Assembly (NCBI RefSeq): GCF_041435095.1
Contig: NZ_CP108025.1
Location: 62,001-126,000, forward strand
DNA from: Kitasatospora sp. NBC_00315
Lineage (GTDB): Bacteria; Actinomycetota; Actinomycetes; Streptomycetales; Streptomycetaceae
Length of the DNA stretch: 64,000 nucleotides
Reading direction: 5' to 3'
In this document: positions 1-8,994 of the stretch, piece after piece
Layout of the letters: each line of letters starts with the position of its first letter
How positions within the stretch are numbered: position 1 is the first letter of the stretch
Program-made: the position numbers and the translations under genes
The notes under the pieces: model-generated
What the model was told of the DNA's origin: nothing
The model's database searches: none
What the model saw: only the letters and a program-made list of their open reading frames with translations

Positions 1-516
1 GCCTGGGTCGCCGAACTCGCGGGCGACGTCCTCAACGGCTGGCCGAAGGGAATACGGCTGATCGTCCGCAAGGAACGACCGCACCCCGGAGCCCAGTTGA
101 GGTTCACCGACGCCGACGGGATGCGCCTGACCTGCTTCGCCACCAACACCCCCGGAACCGCGATCGCAGCCCTGGAACTGCGGCACCGCCAGCGCGCCCG
201 CGCCGAGGACCGCATCCGCGCCGCCCGCGACACCGGCCTGCGCAATCTCCCCCTGCACCACACCGCCCAAAATCAGCTCTGGCTGGAGATCGTCCAACTC
301 GCCCTGGACCTCCTCGCCTGGATGCCCACGCTCGCCCTCACCGGCCGAACCCGCAGATGGGAACCCAAGCGCATGCGGCTGCGACTGTTCTCCGCCGCCG
401 CCCGCCTGGTCACCACCGGCCGCCGCCGCATCCTCCGCCTGGCCAACCACTGGCCCTGGACCGACGTGATCACTACCGCGTTCAGCAGGCTGCAAGCACT
501 ACCGAACCCTGGCTGA
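1..516 (+). pseudogene. IS1380-type transposase, 3' part, cut by window edge
   Basis: An open frame runs in from the left edge (AWVAELAGDVLNGWP...) and stops at 514-516. It is the C-terminal part of a DDE transposase of the IS1380 type: the RLIVRKERPHPGAQLRFTD stretch, then the helical tail ending in ALPNPG. A closely similar copy lies in reverse orientation at 1540-2207. The catalytic core would be to the left, outside the window, so whether the gene is intact cannot be judged from here. The downstream 517-683 also matches the other copy and ends in the same terminal motif. Confidence 0.75.
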
Positions 517-659
517 CCAGCGACAACGACCCACCCCGACGAGCAGCCGAACACCTCCGGAACCGTGGAATCCGACGCGCACCCGACGCGACAGTCGGGC
601 CCTCGGCCTACCCACCACTACCCACACAAGCCGAAACGGCCCGCCGACCACGCCAACGG

Positions 660-683
660 ACCGTCATGAAAAATCGAGGCTAA
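660..683 (+). repeat. IS1380-type element right end
   Basis: The 24 bases ending in ATCGAGGCTAA match, with two differences, the reverse complement of 1540-1563. Both sit the same distance beyond a transposase stop codon, so they mark the right ends of two related elements in opposite orientation. Confidence 0.65.
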
Positions 684-685
684 CC

Positions 686-949
686 CACCTGCCCTCCGGC
701 AACTTCCAGGCCAACAACGCCTGGCTCACCCTGTGGGCGATCACCCACAACCTGCTGCGGGCCGCCGGCAGCCTCGCCGGCTCCTTCCACGCCAGAGCGA
801 CCACCGCCACCCTGCGGGCCCACCTGATCAACGTCCCCGCCCGCCTCGCCCGCTCAGCCCGTCGGCAAACACTCCACCTGCTCGACCGATGGCCCTGGCA
901 ACACGCCTTCACCGACCTGTTCGACACCGCCCACGCCCCGCCCACCTGA
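686..949 (+). pseudogene. C-terminal scrap of a second IS1380-type transposase
   Basis: The frame from 686 to the stop at 947-949 reads HLPSGNFQANNAWLTLWAIT and continues to a TLHLLDRWPWQHAFTDLF tail. This is the characteristic end of IS1380-type transposases, but of a different subgroup from the copies at 1-516 and 1540-2207. It begins abruptly three bases after the right end of the first element, which suggests that element landed in or beside it. The 950-1159 stretch that follows has no gene and holds a short hairpin (AGCCCG...CGGGCT near 1084-1102). Confidence 0.6.
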
Positions 950-1159
950 TCGCCGACCCGACCACCCCGCCCGCCAGGGCCCAACCGGAGCAAACGTGGA
1001 AGAGCTGGGCAGACCAGCGGACACCCCACGCCCTCCAGCCGGTCACCCCGATCAAGCCGCCGAAACGATCAGTTCGGAATCAGCCCGGTGGATTCGGGCT
1101 GAACAGCACGGGTTCAAAACGAATAGGCAGGCCGCCGGGCCGGACGTAGTCTGCGGGCT

Positions 1160-1543
1160 GTGACGGTGAGATACGTGTTGGACGGCAGCCAGGTCGAGAC
1201 GCTGGAGGACTTCTGGCGGGTCGCAGGCGAAAGCATCGGTTGCGGCGGATACTTCGGCCGGAATCCTGACGCCTTCGCTGACTGCCTCCGCGGCGGCTTC
1301 GGGACACCGGACGACGGCAACTTCATGATCGAGTGGCGTGATCACGAAGCCTCCCGCCAGAACCTCGGATACCACGAGACTGCTCGTCAGCTCGAGATGT
1401 GGCTCGCCCGCTGTCATCCGACGAACAAGGCCCGCATGGGCGCCAGGCTTGCAGAAGCCCGCGCTGGACGTGGCCCCACCGCCTTCGACTGGCTGGTCGA
1501 GATCATTGAAGAGGAACTTCCGGGGGGCCTGCGTCTTCGTTAG
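1160..1543 (+). CDS. Barstar family protein (ribonuclease inhibitor-like)
   Basis: This 127-residue protein has the barstar fold signature: an N-terminal YVLDGSQVETLEDFW strand-helix, then GCGGYFGRNPDAFADCLRGG, then a short segment with IEWRDHE. Barstars bind and block secreted barnase-type RNases and are often antitoxin or immunity proteins. No RNase or toxin gene adjoins it. The GTG start has no convincing ribosome site. The TAG stop (1541-1543) lies inside the right end of the neighbouring IS, so the native C terminus may be lost. The C-terminal half (residues 75-127) is longer than in barnase inhibitors. The family call is good; whether it is expressed is unknown. Confidence 0.7.
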   Translation: MTVRYVLDGSQVETLEDFWRVAGESIGCGGYFGRNPDAFADCLRGGFGTPDDGNFMIEWRDHEASRQNLGYHETARQLEMWLARCHPTNKARMGARLAEARAGRGPTAFDWLVEIIEEELPGGLRLR

Positions 1544-1563
1544 CCTCGATCTTTCGTGACGGT
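1540..1563 (-). repeat. IS1380-type element right end (inverted copy)
   Basis: Mirror image of 660-683 with two differences. It supplies the stop codon of the barstar ORF. Confidence 0.6.
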
Positions 1564-2207
1564 CGGCCGGTTTGTCCGGCGGCCTGTTTCGGCTTGTCGG
1601 GGTGATGGCGGGCAGGTTGGCGGCCCGACTGTCGCGTCGGGTGTGCGCCGGATTCCACGGCTCCGGGGGCGTTCGGCTGCTCGTCGGGGTGGGGTTTTGT
1701 TGCTGGTCAGTCGGGGTGCGGCAGGGCTTGCAGTCGGGTGAACGCGCTGGTGATCGTGTCGGTCCAGGGCCAGTGGCGGGCCAGGCGGAGGATGCGTCGG
1801 CGGCCGGTGGTGACCAGGCGGGCGGCGGCGGAGAACAGTCGCAGCCGTAGGCGTTTGGGTTCCCATCGGCGGGCGGTGCCGGTCAGGGCGAGCATCGGCA
1901 TCCAGGCGAGCAGGTCCAGGGCGAGTTGGACGATCTCCAGCCAGACCTGGTTCTGCGCGCTCTGGTGGAGGGGGAGGTTGCGCAGGCCGGTGTCGCGGGC
2001 GGCACGGATGCGGTCCTCGGCACGGGCGCGTTAGCGGTGCCGCAGTTCCAGGGCCGCGATTGCGGTGCCGGTGGTGTTGGTGGCGAAGCAGGTCAGGCGC
2101 ATGCCGTCGGCGTCGGTGAAGCGCAACTGGGCGCCGGGGTGCGGGCGTTCCTTGCGCATGATCAGCCGCATCCCCGCTGGCCAGCCCTTCAGGACGTCGC
2201 CGGCGAG
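1540..2207 (-). pseudogene. IS1380-type transposase C-terminal part with nonsense codon
   Basis: Read on the minus strand this matches the copy at 1-516 almost throughout (LAGDVLKGWPAGMRLIM, RKERPHPGAQLRFTD and the ALPHPD tail). Where the first copy has CAG (cac cgc cag cgc), this one has TAA at 2031-2033, which ends the frame. The region after that stop remains in frame with the paralogue down to about 1707. Upstream it is joined directly to foreign sequence (see 2208-2792). It cannot encode a working transposase. Confidence 0.7.
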
Positions 2208-2291
2208 GCAGCAGAACGGGTCGCGCGAGTAGGACAGGACCATGTGGAAGGAGTAGACCTTCGCGATGCCCGGGTCGTCGAGGCCGGTGGT
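2208..2291 (-). pseudogene. Short IS21 IstA-like scrap
   Basis: Between the Uma2 part and the IS1380 part the frame reads GLDDPGIAKVYSFHMVLSYS. This resembles the catalytic-core start of IS21-family IstA transposases (the first Asp region) and neither neighbour. Only about 28 codons remain. The assignment rests on recognition of the motif, and a similarity search could change it. Confidence 0.35.
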
Positions 2292-2792
2292 CTGGCCGGC
2301 CTGGACGAGGCGGTCGACGTAGGTGCCGCGCTCGAGGTGTCCGAGGTAAAGGCGCGGGGCGGGATCGAGTTCGAGGCGCCAGTAGTGCGCGATGCCGGCC
2401 GCTGCGTACAGCGACGGCTTCATCTTCTTGTCGGTGACCTGGGTGGACGGCGAGGCGATTTCGATCGCGACGACGATGTCGTGCGCGCTGAGGGTGGTGT
2501 TGGCGTCGGCGGCCGCGGCCGCGTCGGCGACGACCAGGCCGGGGATCAGCAGCCCTTCGTGCACGACGATGTTGACGGCCTCCAGCACCTCGAACGGGGC
2601 GGCGGATGCGGTGATCGCGGTGTCCAGGAGAGCGGCGAGTCGGGAGCTGGCCCGTTGGTGCGCGATCCCGGCGTTTGGGCTCATCAGCATCGCTCCGCCG
2701 ACCAGTTCAATGCGGTGGTTGGTGTCCTCGGGCAGGGCCAGGACGTCATCGACGGTCCAAGGCCCGCTGTGATCGGCGACGGCATTGCCCAC
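2292..2792 (-). pseudogene. Uma2 family (DUF820) restriction-like nuclease, 3' truncated
   Basis: From the GTG at 2792 the frame reads GNAVADHSGPWTVDDVLALP and RIELVGGAMLMSPNAGIAHQ, then GLVVADAAA, VAIEIASPST, KPSLYAAAGIAHYW and RLYLGHLERGTYVDR. This is the usual order of a Uma2 protein, with the Asp...Glu-x-x pattern of a PD-(D/E)XK core. About 165 residues are present of the usual 185-200. The last strand is replaced by transposase sequence, so the gene was cut by insertion and now reads into IS DNA. Uma2 proteins are common in Streptomyces, and their role is poorly known. Confidence 0.65.
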
Positions 2793-3000
2793 GCCCTGTC
2801 CTCCCACCGGGTGCTTGTCCTCATTGTGCCGGGAGGCGAGGACGTTGCCGCAGCGGGCGGCGCCCATCGCGGCGGCGCCGAGGGCGGCGTGCAGGGGCCG
2901 CCGGCCTGGGCCACGCGGCGGCCGCCCTCCAGCACCTCGCAGCTCCCTGCGGACAGACCACGGGGACGACCTCCCGCTCACGGACGGGTGTGCCCAGCGC

Positions 3001-3513
3001 TCAGTGGGGCGTGGTGGCGGTCTGGAAGGTGAGGTGGTGGGCCATGGCGCGGAGGTCGTCGGTGCCGGCGACGGCGAAGGTCTCGGTATCGAGGGTGGCG
3101 CTGAGGGCGAAGTAGCCGTCGCGGGTGATCGCGGTGGCGGTGACCGGGGTGCCGTCGAGGTGAAGGGCGGCGAGGTCCCCTAGGTCGGGGAGGGTGATCG
3201 GCGGCGGGGTGTCGTCGCCGTGGTTGGCGATGTAGGTCCGCAGGAAGCCGTCGAGGGTGAAGAGGGGCTGGACGCGGGCCTGGGCCGGGACGGGGCGTAC
3301 GGTGCGCACCAGCAGCCGGTGCTGGCCGTCCTGGTGGTACTGGACGTCGACATCGGTGAGGAATCCGTCGGAGGCCTGACGGGCGTGCAGGGCCGTCCAG
3401 CCCGGGTGGGGATGGGCGAGGACGGCGACCCGGCCCTCGAACTCGCGCAGCGTCCGCTCCCAGTCGGGGCCGGCGGGGTGGTGGGGCCCTAGCGGGCCGG
3501 GGACGCGGATCAT
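3001..3513 (-). CDS. Hypothetical protein, 170 aa
   Basis: The ATG at 3513 follows a good ribosome site (AAGAAGGG). The protein (MIRVPGPLGPHHPAGPDWER...) has no signal peptide or membrane segment and no motif I can name. It looks like a compact alpha/beta protein with regular strands, such as QHRLLVRTVRPV and PVTATAITRDGYFALSATL. Coding bias is strong. It runs in the same direction as the secreted-protein gene upstream (67 bases between them), so they may be co-transcribed. Function unknown. Confidence 0.6.
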   Translation of the reverse strand: MIRVPGPLGPHHPAGPDWERTLREFEGRVAVLAHPHPGWTALHARQASDGFLTDVDVQYHQDGQHRLLVRTVRPVPAQARVQPLFTLDGFLRTYIANHGDDTPPPITLPDLGDLAALHLDGTPVTATAITRDGYFALSATLDTETFAVAGTDDLRAMAHHLTFQTATTPH

Positions 3514-3580
3514 CGAGGTTCCCTTCTTGCGGTCCGGCCGGGGGCACGCGAGGTGCCCCCGGCCGGACCCGACGGTGGTG

Positions 3581-4255
3581 TCAGTTGATGCCGTAGTGGA
3601 CGGTGACCGGCCCGGGGTAGCAGTAGGCGCCGTCGATGAGGGCGGCGTAGCTGCTGGAGCTGTCGATCCAGGCGCGGCCGTTGCTGGGGCTCAGGCCGCC
3701 GACGGTGCGGTGGCCGCTCCAACTCCGGCGCTCCGCGAGGCCGGAGGGGCCGAAGTCCTGGTGGCTGGTGCCGCCGGCGTCGGACAGGTAGACGTTCCAG
3801 TAGTAGAAGATCGCGGCGTCGCCGGCGTTCAGTTCGAAGCCGGTGGAGATGTCGACGGAGAGGTTGCCCAGCGCGATGCCGGACAACCAGGCCTTCCCGC
3901 AGGAAGGGGAGATGAAGTCCGAGTAGTCCTCCTGGATGGGCTGCACGCCCGCTCCGGTCTTCTTCACCGTCTTGCCCCATCGGACGGCGGCCTTCGCCTG
4001 TGCGGCGGTGTCCTGCTCGGGGGTGGCGTCCTTCACCACGGAGTACTCGAATCCGGCGGGGCTTGTCTTGATCGTGTAGCCGTGGGCCTCGGCCACCGCC
4101 TTGTCGTAGCCCTTGAAGACCAGGCCCACCTCGACCGAGGTCGCGGTCGGCTCCGTCGGGTCCGCCGTCGCAGCGGATGCAACGGGCGCCGCCATCAGCC
4201 CCGATGCCGCGAGTGCCACAGCCGCCGCGGCGGTGGCGAGCTTTCGATGCGTCAT
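3581..4255 (-). CDS. Secreted protein of unknown function, 224 aa
   Basis: Starts at the ATG at 4255 behind GGAAAGGGGAGGG. Residues 1-28 form a classic Sec signal peptide (positive start MTHRK, Ala-rich core, A-S-A type cleavage near residue 28). The mature part has two Cys (in PSCGKAW and AYCYPG) that could pair, and a Gly/Ser/Tyr-rich C-terminal half. An upstream in-frame extension to 4471 is rejected because the signal peptide would be internal. No family is recognised. Probably extracellular. Confidence 0.7.
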   Translation of the reverse strand: MTHRKLATAAAAVALAASGLMAAPVASAATADPTEPTATSVEVGLVFKGYDKAVAEAHGYTIKTSPAGFEYSVVKDATPEQDTAAQAKAAVRWGKTVKKTGAGVQPIQEDYSDFISPSCGKAWLSGIALGNLSVDISTGFELNAGDAAIFYYWNVYLSDAGGTSHQDFGPSGLAERRSWSGHRTVGGLSPSNGRAWIDSSSSYAALIDGAYCYPGPVTVHYGIN

Positions 4256-4688
4256 GTCCCTCCCCTTTCCAACAGACAGCCCCCCGGCTGTCAGAGACAT
4301 GACTATCGAACCGCGGGCCCCACCGGCACCCTCCATAACGGAGGTGGCCAGATCACCCCGACCAATGTCTGAATACGAACAGCAGCACGGAAAAGAGGAT
4401 CCTCCGGGAACGTCCTGGCGGCTACGGGCAGAAAACCACGCCCCAACCGCCCTACGCCGGACAGTTGTCACCGAGGCGGAGGCGCCAGCGGCGATGCGGG
4501 TAGTCCGGCCCCGCGGCCCCGCGTGGGGAAGCTGGGGACTCAGAGCGTGGTGGTGAACCGGGTGGTGTTCGGTGGGGTGGGTCGTGGATGCCTTGAACGT
4601 TCATGCTGGCCACTGGATGGGTGTAGACGAACGGGCCTCTTGGTAGGAGTGCGGTTGTCGAGACCAACCCTCCGGCCCAGGAGGCCCG
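4256..4688. other. Intergenic stretch leading into an IS5 fragment
   Basis: No gene seen. Near the right side an inverted pair, AACGGGCCTC (about 4630) and GAGGCCCGTT (about 4680), lies just before the transposase start and may be part of the element's left end. Confidence 0.3.
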
Positions 4689-5196
4689 TTGCCGTACCAG
4701 TTCACCATCCCTGTGCCGGGCGATGCCACTTCGGACACTCTGGCGTGTGACTGCTTCGTTCACCAGTACGGGGCAATCGCGGCGGGGCGGCGTGCGCCGC
4801 ACTACCCGTCCGACATGACGGATGCGGAATGGGCCCAGGTCAAGGCCTCGATGCCGGTGCCGGCCTGGTTGGAGGGCCGGGGCGGACGCCCCGAGGCCTA
4901 CTGCCACCGTGAGATGGTCGACGCAGTGCGCTACCTCGTCGACAACGGAGCCAAGTGGCGGGCGATGCCCGTCGACCTGCCCGCCCCGCGCAAGGTCTAC
5001 GACCTCTTCCGCCGCTGGTCGCGCCACGGATACGTGCGCGAGCTCTACCAGCGGCTACGTCGCCTGCAGCGCAAGCGGGAGGGCCGGGCGGCCGAGCCGA
5101 GCGCGGGAATCATGGACGCGCAGTCGGTGGACGGCTCGGAGACCTACCCCGCCGCCACGCGCGGGATCGACGGTAACAAGCGGCGCGACGGACGTT
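4689..5196 (+). pseudogene. IS5-family transposase, 3' truncated
   Basis: The frame opens near the TTG at 4689 and shows the IS5-family N-terminal layout: YPSDMTDAEWAQVKASMP, the GRPEAYCHREMVDAVRYLVD segment, NGAKWRAMPVDLPAPRKVYD, then SAGIMDAQSVDGSE with the first catalytic Asp, and GIDGNKRRDG. After about 5196 the sequence departs from the family (expected R-K-R-H followed by the second Asp). Two of the three DDE residues are missing, so it is inactive. Confidence 0.7.
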
Positions 5197-5312
5197 ATCT
5201 TGAGCCCGTTCTGGCCTGTCCCTCATGTGTGTGAAGCACCTCGAAGGTCCGCTGGTTTGCGTGGTGGATGCGGTTATCTGCCGCTATCCATCACGGACGA
5301 GCTGGAGGTGCG

Positions 5313-5973
5313 ATGCGAGTGCAGCGGGTGTTGGCGCCGGACTCGGGGGCGGAGTCGTGGACGCTGTTGGGGAGCGATCTGCGGCCGGTCGGTCCGGTGG
5401 AGTCATTCCTGGCCTTCCTGTCGGCTGTTGAGCGGTCGCCGAACACCGTCAAGGCTTACGCCCACGACTTGAAGGACTAGTGGACCTACCTCGACGGCAA
5501 GGGCCTGGAGTGGCGGTCGGTGGACCTGGAGGCGATGGCCGGGTTCGTGGCCTGGCTGCGGCTGCCGCCGCCAGCCCGCGGCGGGGCCGTCTCGGTGCTG
5601 CCGACAGTCGAGCCCCACTGCTCGGCCTCCAGCGTGAACCGCAAGCTGGCGGCGGTCGGCTCGTTCTACGAATTCCACGCCCGCAGCGGTGTCGCGGTCG
5701 CCAACCTGCTGGTGGTGATGCGTCCGGCCGGGCGGCACCGGGCCGCGGCCACTTCCTTCAAGCCGTTCCTGCAGCACATCGCCTCCGGCAAGCCCGAGCG
5801 GCAGCGGACCATCAAGCTCAAGGCCGACCGGCGACGTCCCCGCGTCCTGACCGCCACGCAGGCCCAGGCGATCCTGGATGCCTGCGAGCACTTGCGCGAC
5901 CGACTGCTGTTCGCGCTGCTGCTGGACACGGGGGTCCGGATCGGTGAGGCCCTGGGCCTGCGACACGACGACC
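5313..5973 (+). pseudogene. Tyrosine recombinase/integrase with amber codon, cut by IS630
   Basis: A strong ribosome site (GGAGGT) precedes the ATG at 5313. The product has a SAM-like core-binding domain (VESFLAFLSAVERSPNTVKA) and the start of the catalytic domain (RRPRVLTATQAQAILDA, then LLLDTGVRIGEALGLRHDDL, containing the first catalytic Arg). A TAG at 5478-5480 interrupts the frame between Lys-Asp and Trp-Thr-Tyr; the same frame continues beyond it. The gene is then broken at about 5973, where the IS630-type element begins, and the HxxR and Tyr motifs are absent. Such integrases in Streptomyces often sit with IS or integrative elements. Confidence 0.7.
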
Positions 5974-6063
5974 TAGTGGCTCTGCTCGATAGGTGGACCT
6001 GGTAATTGATCTGTTGATGGTCGGGCGTCAGGCTGTCTCCAGGATCTGATCTTGGAGGTGGTC

Positions 6064-7161
6064 GTGGGGCGTCGTCCGGGAGTGTTCGTCCGGCGGATGA
6101 GCATGGAAGAGGGGCGTCGGCTGCAGCGGATCAGCCGGACCGCGAAGGACCCGGTGAGACTGCGGCGGGCGATCGTGGTGATGATGTCCGCGCAGGGCCA
6201 GTCGGTGCCGGACACCACCTCGTTGATGCAGGTCAGCGCCGACTACGTGCGGGACGTCATCCATGCCTTCAACGAGCGGGGGTTCGAGGCACTGGACCCA
6301 AAATGGAGCGGGGGACGCCCCAGGACGATCGGTAGCCAGGTGCGCGAGCACATCTGCCTGATCGCCCGGACGTCCCCCGCCGACTGGAAGATCACCGCGT
6401 TCTCCACCTGGAGCCTGACCAAGCTCGCCGAGCACCTGGTCAAACAGAAGGTCGTCCCGGCGATGAGCAGAGAGACCCTGCGTCGCATACTGCGCGAGGG
6501 CAAGGTCTCCTGGCAGACCACCACGACCTGGAAGTCCTCGAACGACCCGGACTTCATCGCCAAGATGCACCGGATACTCGCCCTCTACGACACTCCGCCC
6601 AGCGACGGCCGAGTTGTCTGCGTGGACGAGTTCGGCCCGCTGAACCTGCTGCCCCGCAAGGGCAAGGCGTGGCGCCAGGCAGGCTCACCGCGCCGGCTGC
6701 GGGCCGCCTACAACCGCTACGACGGGGTGATGCACATGCTCGCCGCCCTCGACCTGGCCACCGGGAAGATGTACTACCGCATCCGCCAGCGCAAACGCTG
6801 GCGCGAGTTCCTGGCCCTGCTCAAGTCCCTGCGCACCCGCTGGCCCGGTGAGAAGCTCTACGTCGTCCTGGACAACTTCTCCCCGCACAAGCACCCGAAC
6901 GTCCGGACCTGGGTCGCGGCCAACAACGCCGAACTTGTCTTCCTGCCCACCTACGGATCCTGGCTGAACTGGATCGAATCCGAGTTCGCCGCCCTGCGCT
7001 ACTTCGCCCTCAACGGCACCGACCACCGCAGCCACGGCGAGCAGAACGCCGCCATCGCCGCCTACATGCGCTGGCGCAACGCCCCCGCAGAGCCGAAGTC
7101 CAACTTCGCCCCCGACTCGCCGATACGCACCTGGACCGAGTACCCGGCGCTGGCCGCCTGA
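6064..7161 (+). CDS. IS630-family transposase (DDE_3 superfamily)
   Basis: About 365 residues and apparently full length. The N-terminal part holds paired helix-turn-helix segments (GRRLQRISRTAKDPVRLRRA, then SLMQVSADYVRDVIHAFNER). The DDE core follows: VVCVDEFGPLN (first Asp), KLYVVLDNFSPHKHPNV (second Asp), and FLPTYGSWLNWIESEFAALR (catalytic Glu). I chose the GTG at 6064 because GGAGGT lies just before it; other starts exist at 6052 and further in. It probably inserted at the TA at 5974-5975 within the integrase gene, as expected for IS630. I could not define terminal repeats. It is the only IS in the window that still looks coding-competent. Confidence 0.75.
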   Translation: MGRRPGVFVRRMSMEEGRRLQRISRTAKDPVRLRRAIVVMMSAQGQSVPDTTSLMQVSADYVRDVIHAFNERGFEALDPKWSGGRPRTIGSQVREHICLIARTSPADWKITAFSTWSLTKLAEHLVKQKVVPAMSRETLRRILREGKVSWQTTTTWKSSNDPDFIAKMHRILALYDTPPSDGRVVCVDEFGPLNLLPRKGKAWRQAGSPRRLRAAYNRYDGVMHMLAALDLATGKMYYRIRQRKRWREFLALLKSLRTRWPGEKLYVVLDNFSPHKHPNVRTWVAANNAELVFLPTYGSWLNWIESEFAALRYFALNGTDHRSHGEQNAAIAAYMRWRNAPAEPKSNFAPDSPIRTWTEYPALAA

Positions 7162-7180
7162 CGTGCCCTGCCGACCCGCG

Positions 7181-7432
7181 CTACAGCTCCACGAGCCGTT
7201 CGGCAGCGGAGGGATCCGACGCGGATCCGTACCGCAACACCACATTCCCCGGGCGGAACGGCAGGTCGCGCAGGACAGGTGCCATGACGGCGAAGAGCGC
7301 ATCGGCATCAGGGCCGTAGGCGAAGAGCACCACCTCACCGCCCCCGAACTCGTTGCCGTCGAACTCGCCGACATCGGCTCGTTCAATCGCCTCGGTCAGA
7401 GGTTCTGGGCCGCGCGGACAGCCGCCCGGTCG
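7181..7432 (-). pseudogene. 5'-truncated hypothetical gene fragment
   Basis: A minus-strand frame without its own start reads LTEAIERADVGEFDGNEFGG, then EVVLFAYGPDADALFAVM, then PFRPGNVVLRYGSASDPSAA, and stops at 7181. Regular codon bias and the protein-like sequence support a real gene end of about 80 codons. It resembles the C terminus of small Streptomyces proteins of unknown role that carry the EFDGN and YGPDAD motifs. Its 5' part is missing, presumably removed by the transposition events to the left. Confidence 0.45.
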
Positions 7433-7705
7433 CCCGGCCCACCGAACCCATCGTCAGTCAGTCGATACCGCGCAATGACAGCGTGTTCGACGCTTCTCCC
7501 TACCGCCGTCAGCCGCATGAGTCACGCAGAAACGATCTCACCTCGGACTGACATCAGCGGATTTCCCGGCCAAGGATCCGAGCTGAGCCACTAGAACGAT
7601 AGAGCCCCTAGACAAGCCTCATCGTTGCAGCTCAGAAGGAACTTTCGCTTTTCCGATCATGATCCGGACGCGACCCCGAATGAAACGCGCAGGCTAGTGC
7701 CGCCG
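7433..7705. other. Intergenic stretch, no gene seen
   Basis: Lower coding bias and several AT-richer spots (around 7590-7690). No supported feature. Confidence 0.3.
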
Positions 7706-8773
7706 TCACAGCCGGCCGGTGGCCACCCCCATGGTGTCGCCGGCGCCGACGGCGATGGGGGTCACCGCGTCGGTCGCGGTGTCGATTGCGAACACCGTCC
7801 CCTGGGGTGTCCCGTGGCCGTAGGAGCCGACCACGTAGGCGTTCTTTCCGTCGGGGGTGACGGCAACCTCCGAGGGAAGGAAGTACCTGCCGGACCCGTT
7901 GGTCGGCAGGGTGTCGCCGATGGGGATGGTCTTGGTGACCGTGTCGGTGGTGGTGTTGATCACCGACACCTTGCCCTGCTTGGCCTTGTTGTCGACGCCG
8001 ACCACGTAGGCTCGTTTGCCGTTGGGGCTGATCGTCACGCCGCCGGTGCCGACGTCGGGGATGGTGTGGACGATCTTCCGCTTCGCGAGGTTGATCACGG
8101 AGACGGTCCCGTTGTTCCCGGTGACGTAGAGGCGCTTGCCGTCGGGGGTGACCGCCATGCCGTTGGCCGGCTCGTCGAGGTGGATGGTGGTGATGATCTG
8201 GTCGTTGGTGGTGTTGATCACGGACAGGCCGCCCTTGTCGCCGGTGACGTAGAGGCGCTTGCCGTTGGGACTGATCACCACCTGGTGGGGCCTGCTGACC
8301 TGGATGGTGGCGGAGACCTGCTTGGTGGCGGTGTCGATCACCGACACCTTGTCCCCGTGGAAGGGGTTCTGGACGGCCACGTAGGCGTGCTTGCCGTCGG
8401 GGGCGATCGCTTCCCCGTAGAGGATGTCGGGAGACAGTTCGCTCTGGTCGAAGGGGATGTTCGTGACGGTCGTCTTCGCGATGTTGACCACCGACACGTA
8501 CTTGAGGGCGTTCGTCACGTAGAGACCGGCACCGTCAGGGGTGACCGCCACCTGGTCCGGGCCACCGCCGACAGTGGTGGTCCCGAGCCCCTGGACCCTG
8601 TTGGTTCTCGTGTCGATCACGTACACGTGGCCGTCGAGGCTGGTGACGTAGGCGTAGACCTGCGGTTTCGGCGGGTGCGGGGCGGCCGTGGCGGCCGTGG
8701 GTGTCAGGAGTGCCAGCCCTGACGTGACGGCCAACGCGATGGTTCGCCGTACAGCGGATCGCTGAAAGTGCAC
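7706..8773 (-). CDS. Secreted YVTN/YncE-type beta-propeller protein
   Basis: 355 residues. Residues 1-30 are a Sec signal peptide (MHFQRSAVRRTIALAVTSG, then TAATA). The rest is a run of about seven propeller blades, each with a variation of G-x-x-V-x-V-I-D/N-T followed by V-A-V-T-P-D-G-K-x-x-Y-V-T, as in YncE-like and surface-layer YVTN proteins. These form closed propellers that bind ligands or partners. No catalytic residues are evident. It is monocistronic by position and resembles the larger propeller protein at 26.6 kb, which adds DUF11 domains. Role unknown, probably extracellular. Confidence 0.8.
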   Translation of the reverse strand: MHFQRSAVRRTIALAVTSGLALLTPTAATAAPHPPKPQVYAYVTSLDGHVYVIDTRTNRVQGLGTTTVGGGPDQVAVTPDGAGLYVTNALKYVSVVNIAKTTVTNIPFDQSELSPDILYGEAIAPDGKHAYVAVQNPFHGDKVSVIDTATKQVSATIQVSRPHQVVISPNGKRLYVTGDKGGLSVINTTNDQIITTIHLDEPANGMAVTPDGKRLYVTGNNGTVSVINLAKRKIVHTIPDVGTGGVTISPNGKRAYVVGVDNKAKQGKVSVINTTTDTVTKTIPIGDTLPTNGSGRYFLPSEVAVTPDGKNAYVVGSYGHGTPQGTVFAIDTATDAVTPIAVGAGDTMGVATGRL

Positions 8774-8994
8774 GTGGACCTCCGGATCGACGTGATGGTC
8801 TCTCGTGACACCCGGTGTACCGCCGTAGATGACCGGCCATCAGGGGATCAGTGCGTCAATCACTCGGAAGAGTGCCAGCACGAGCAGCACGCGACAGCCC
8901 CCGACGCGACAGGGGGTAGGTCGCGACAACCCCCGCGACAGCCCCCGGGAACCGGAGCTCACGCTGTGCGGTTCTTCACCGGGTAGAACTCGGC

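Noticed and set aside
1926..3032. Long plus-strand ORF of 368 codons
   Set aside because: It is antisense to the Uma2/IS1380 mosaic, is rich in Gly/Val/Arg without motifs, and has no start signal.
7163..7594. 143-codon plus-strand ORF after the IS630 element
   Set aside because: The minus-strand frame over the same bases (7181-7432) has a better protein-like sequence.
7625..8722. Plus-strand ORF over the propeller gene
   Set aside because: Antisense shadow; the minus-strand frame has a signal peptide and propeller repeats.
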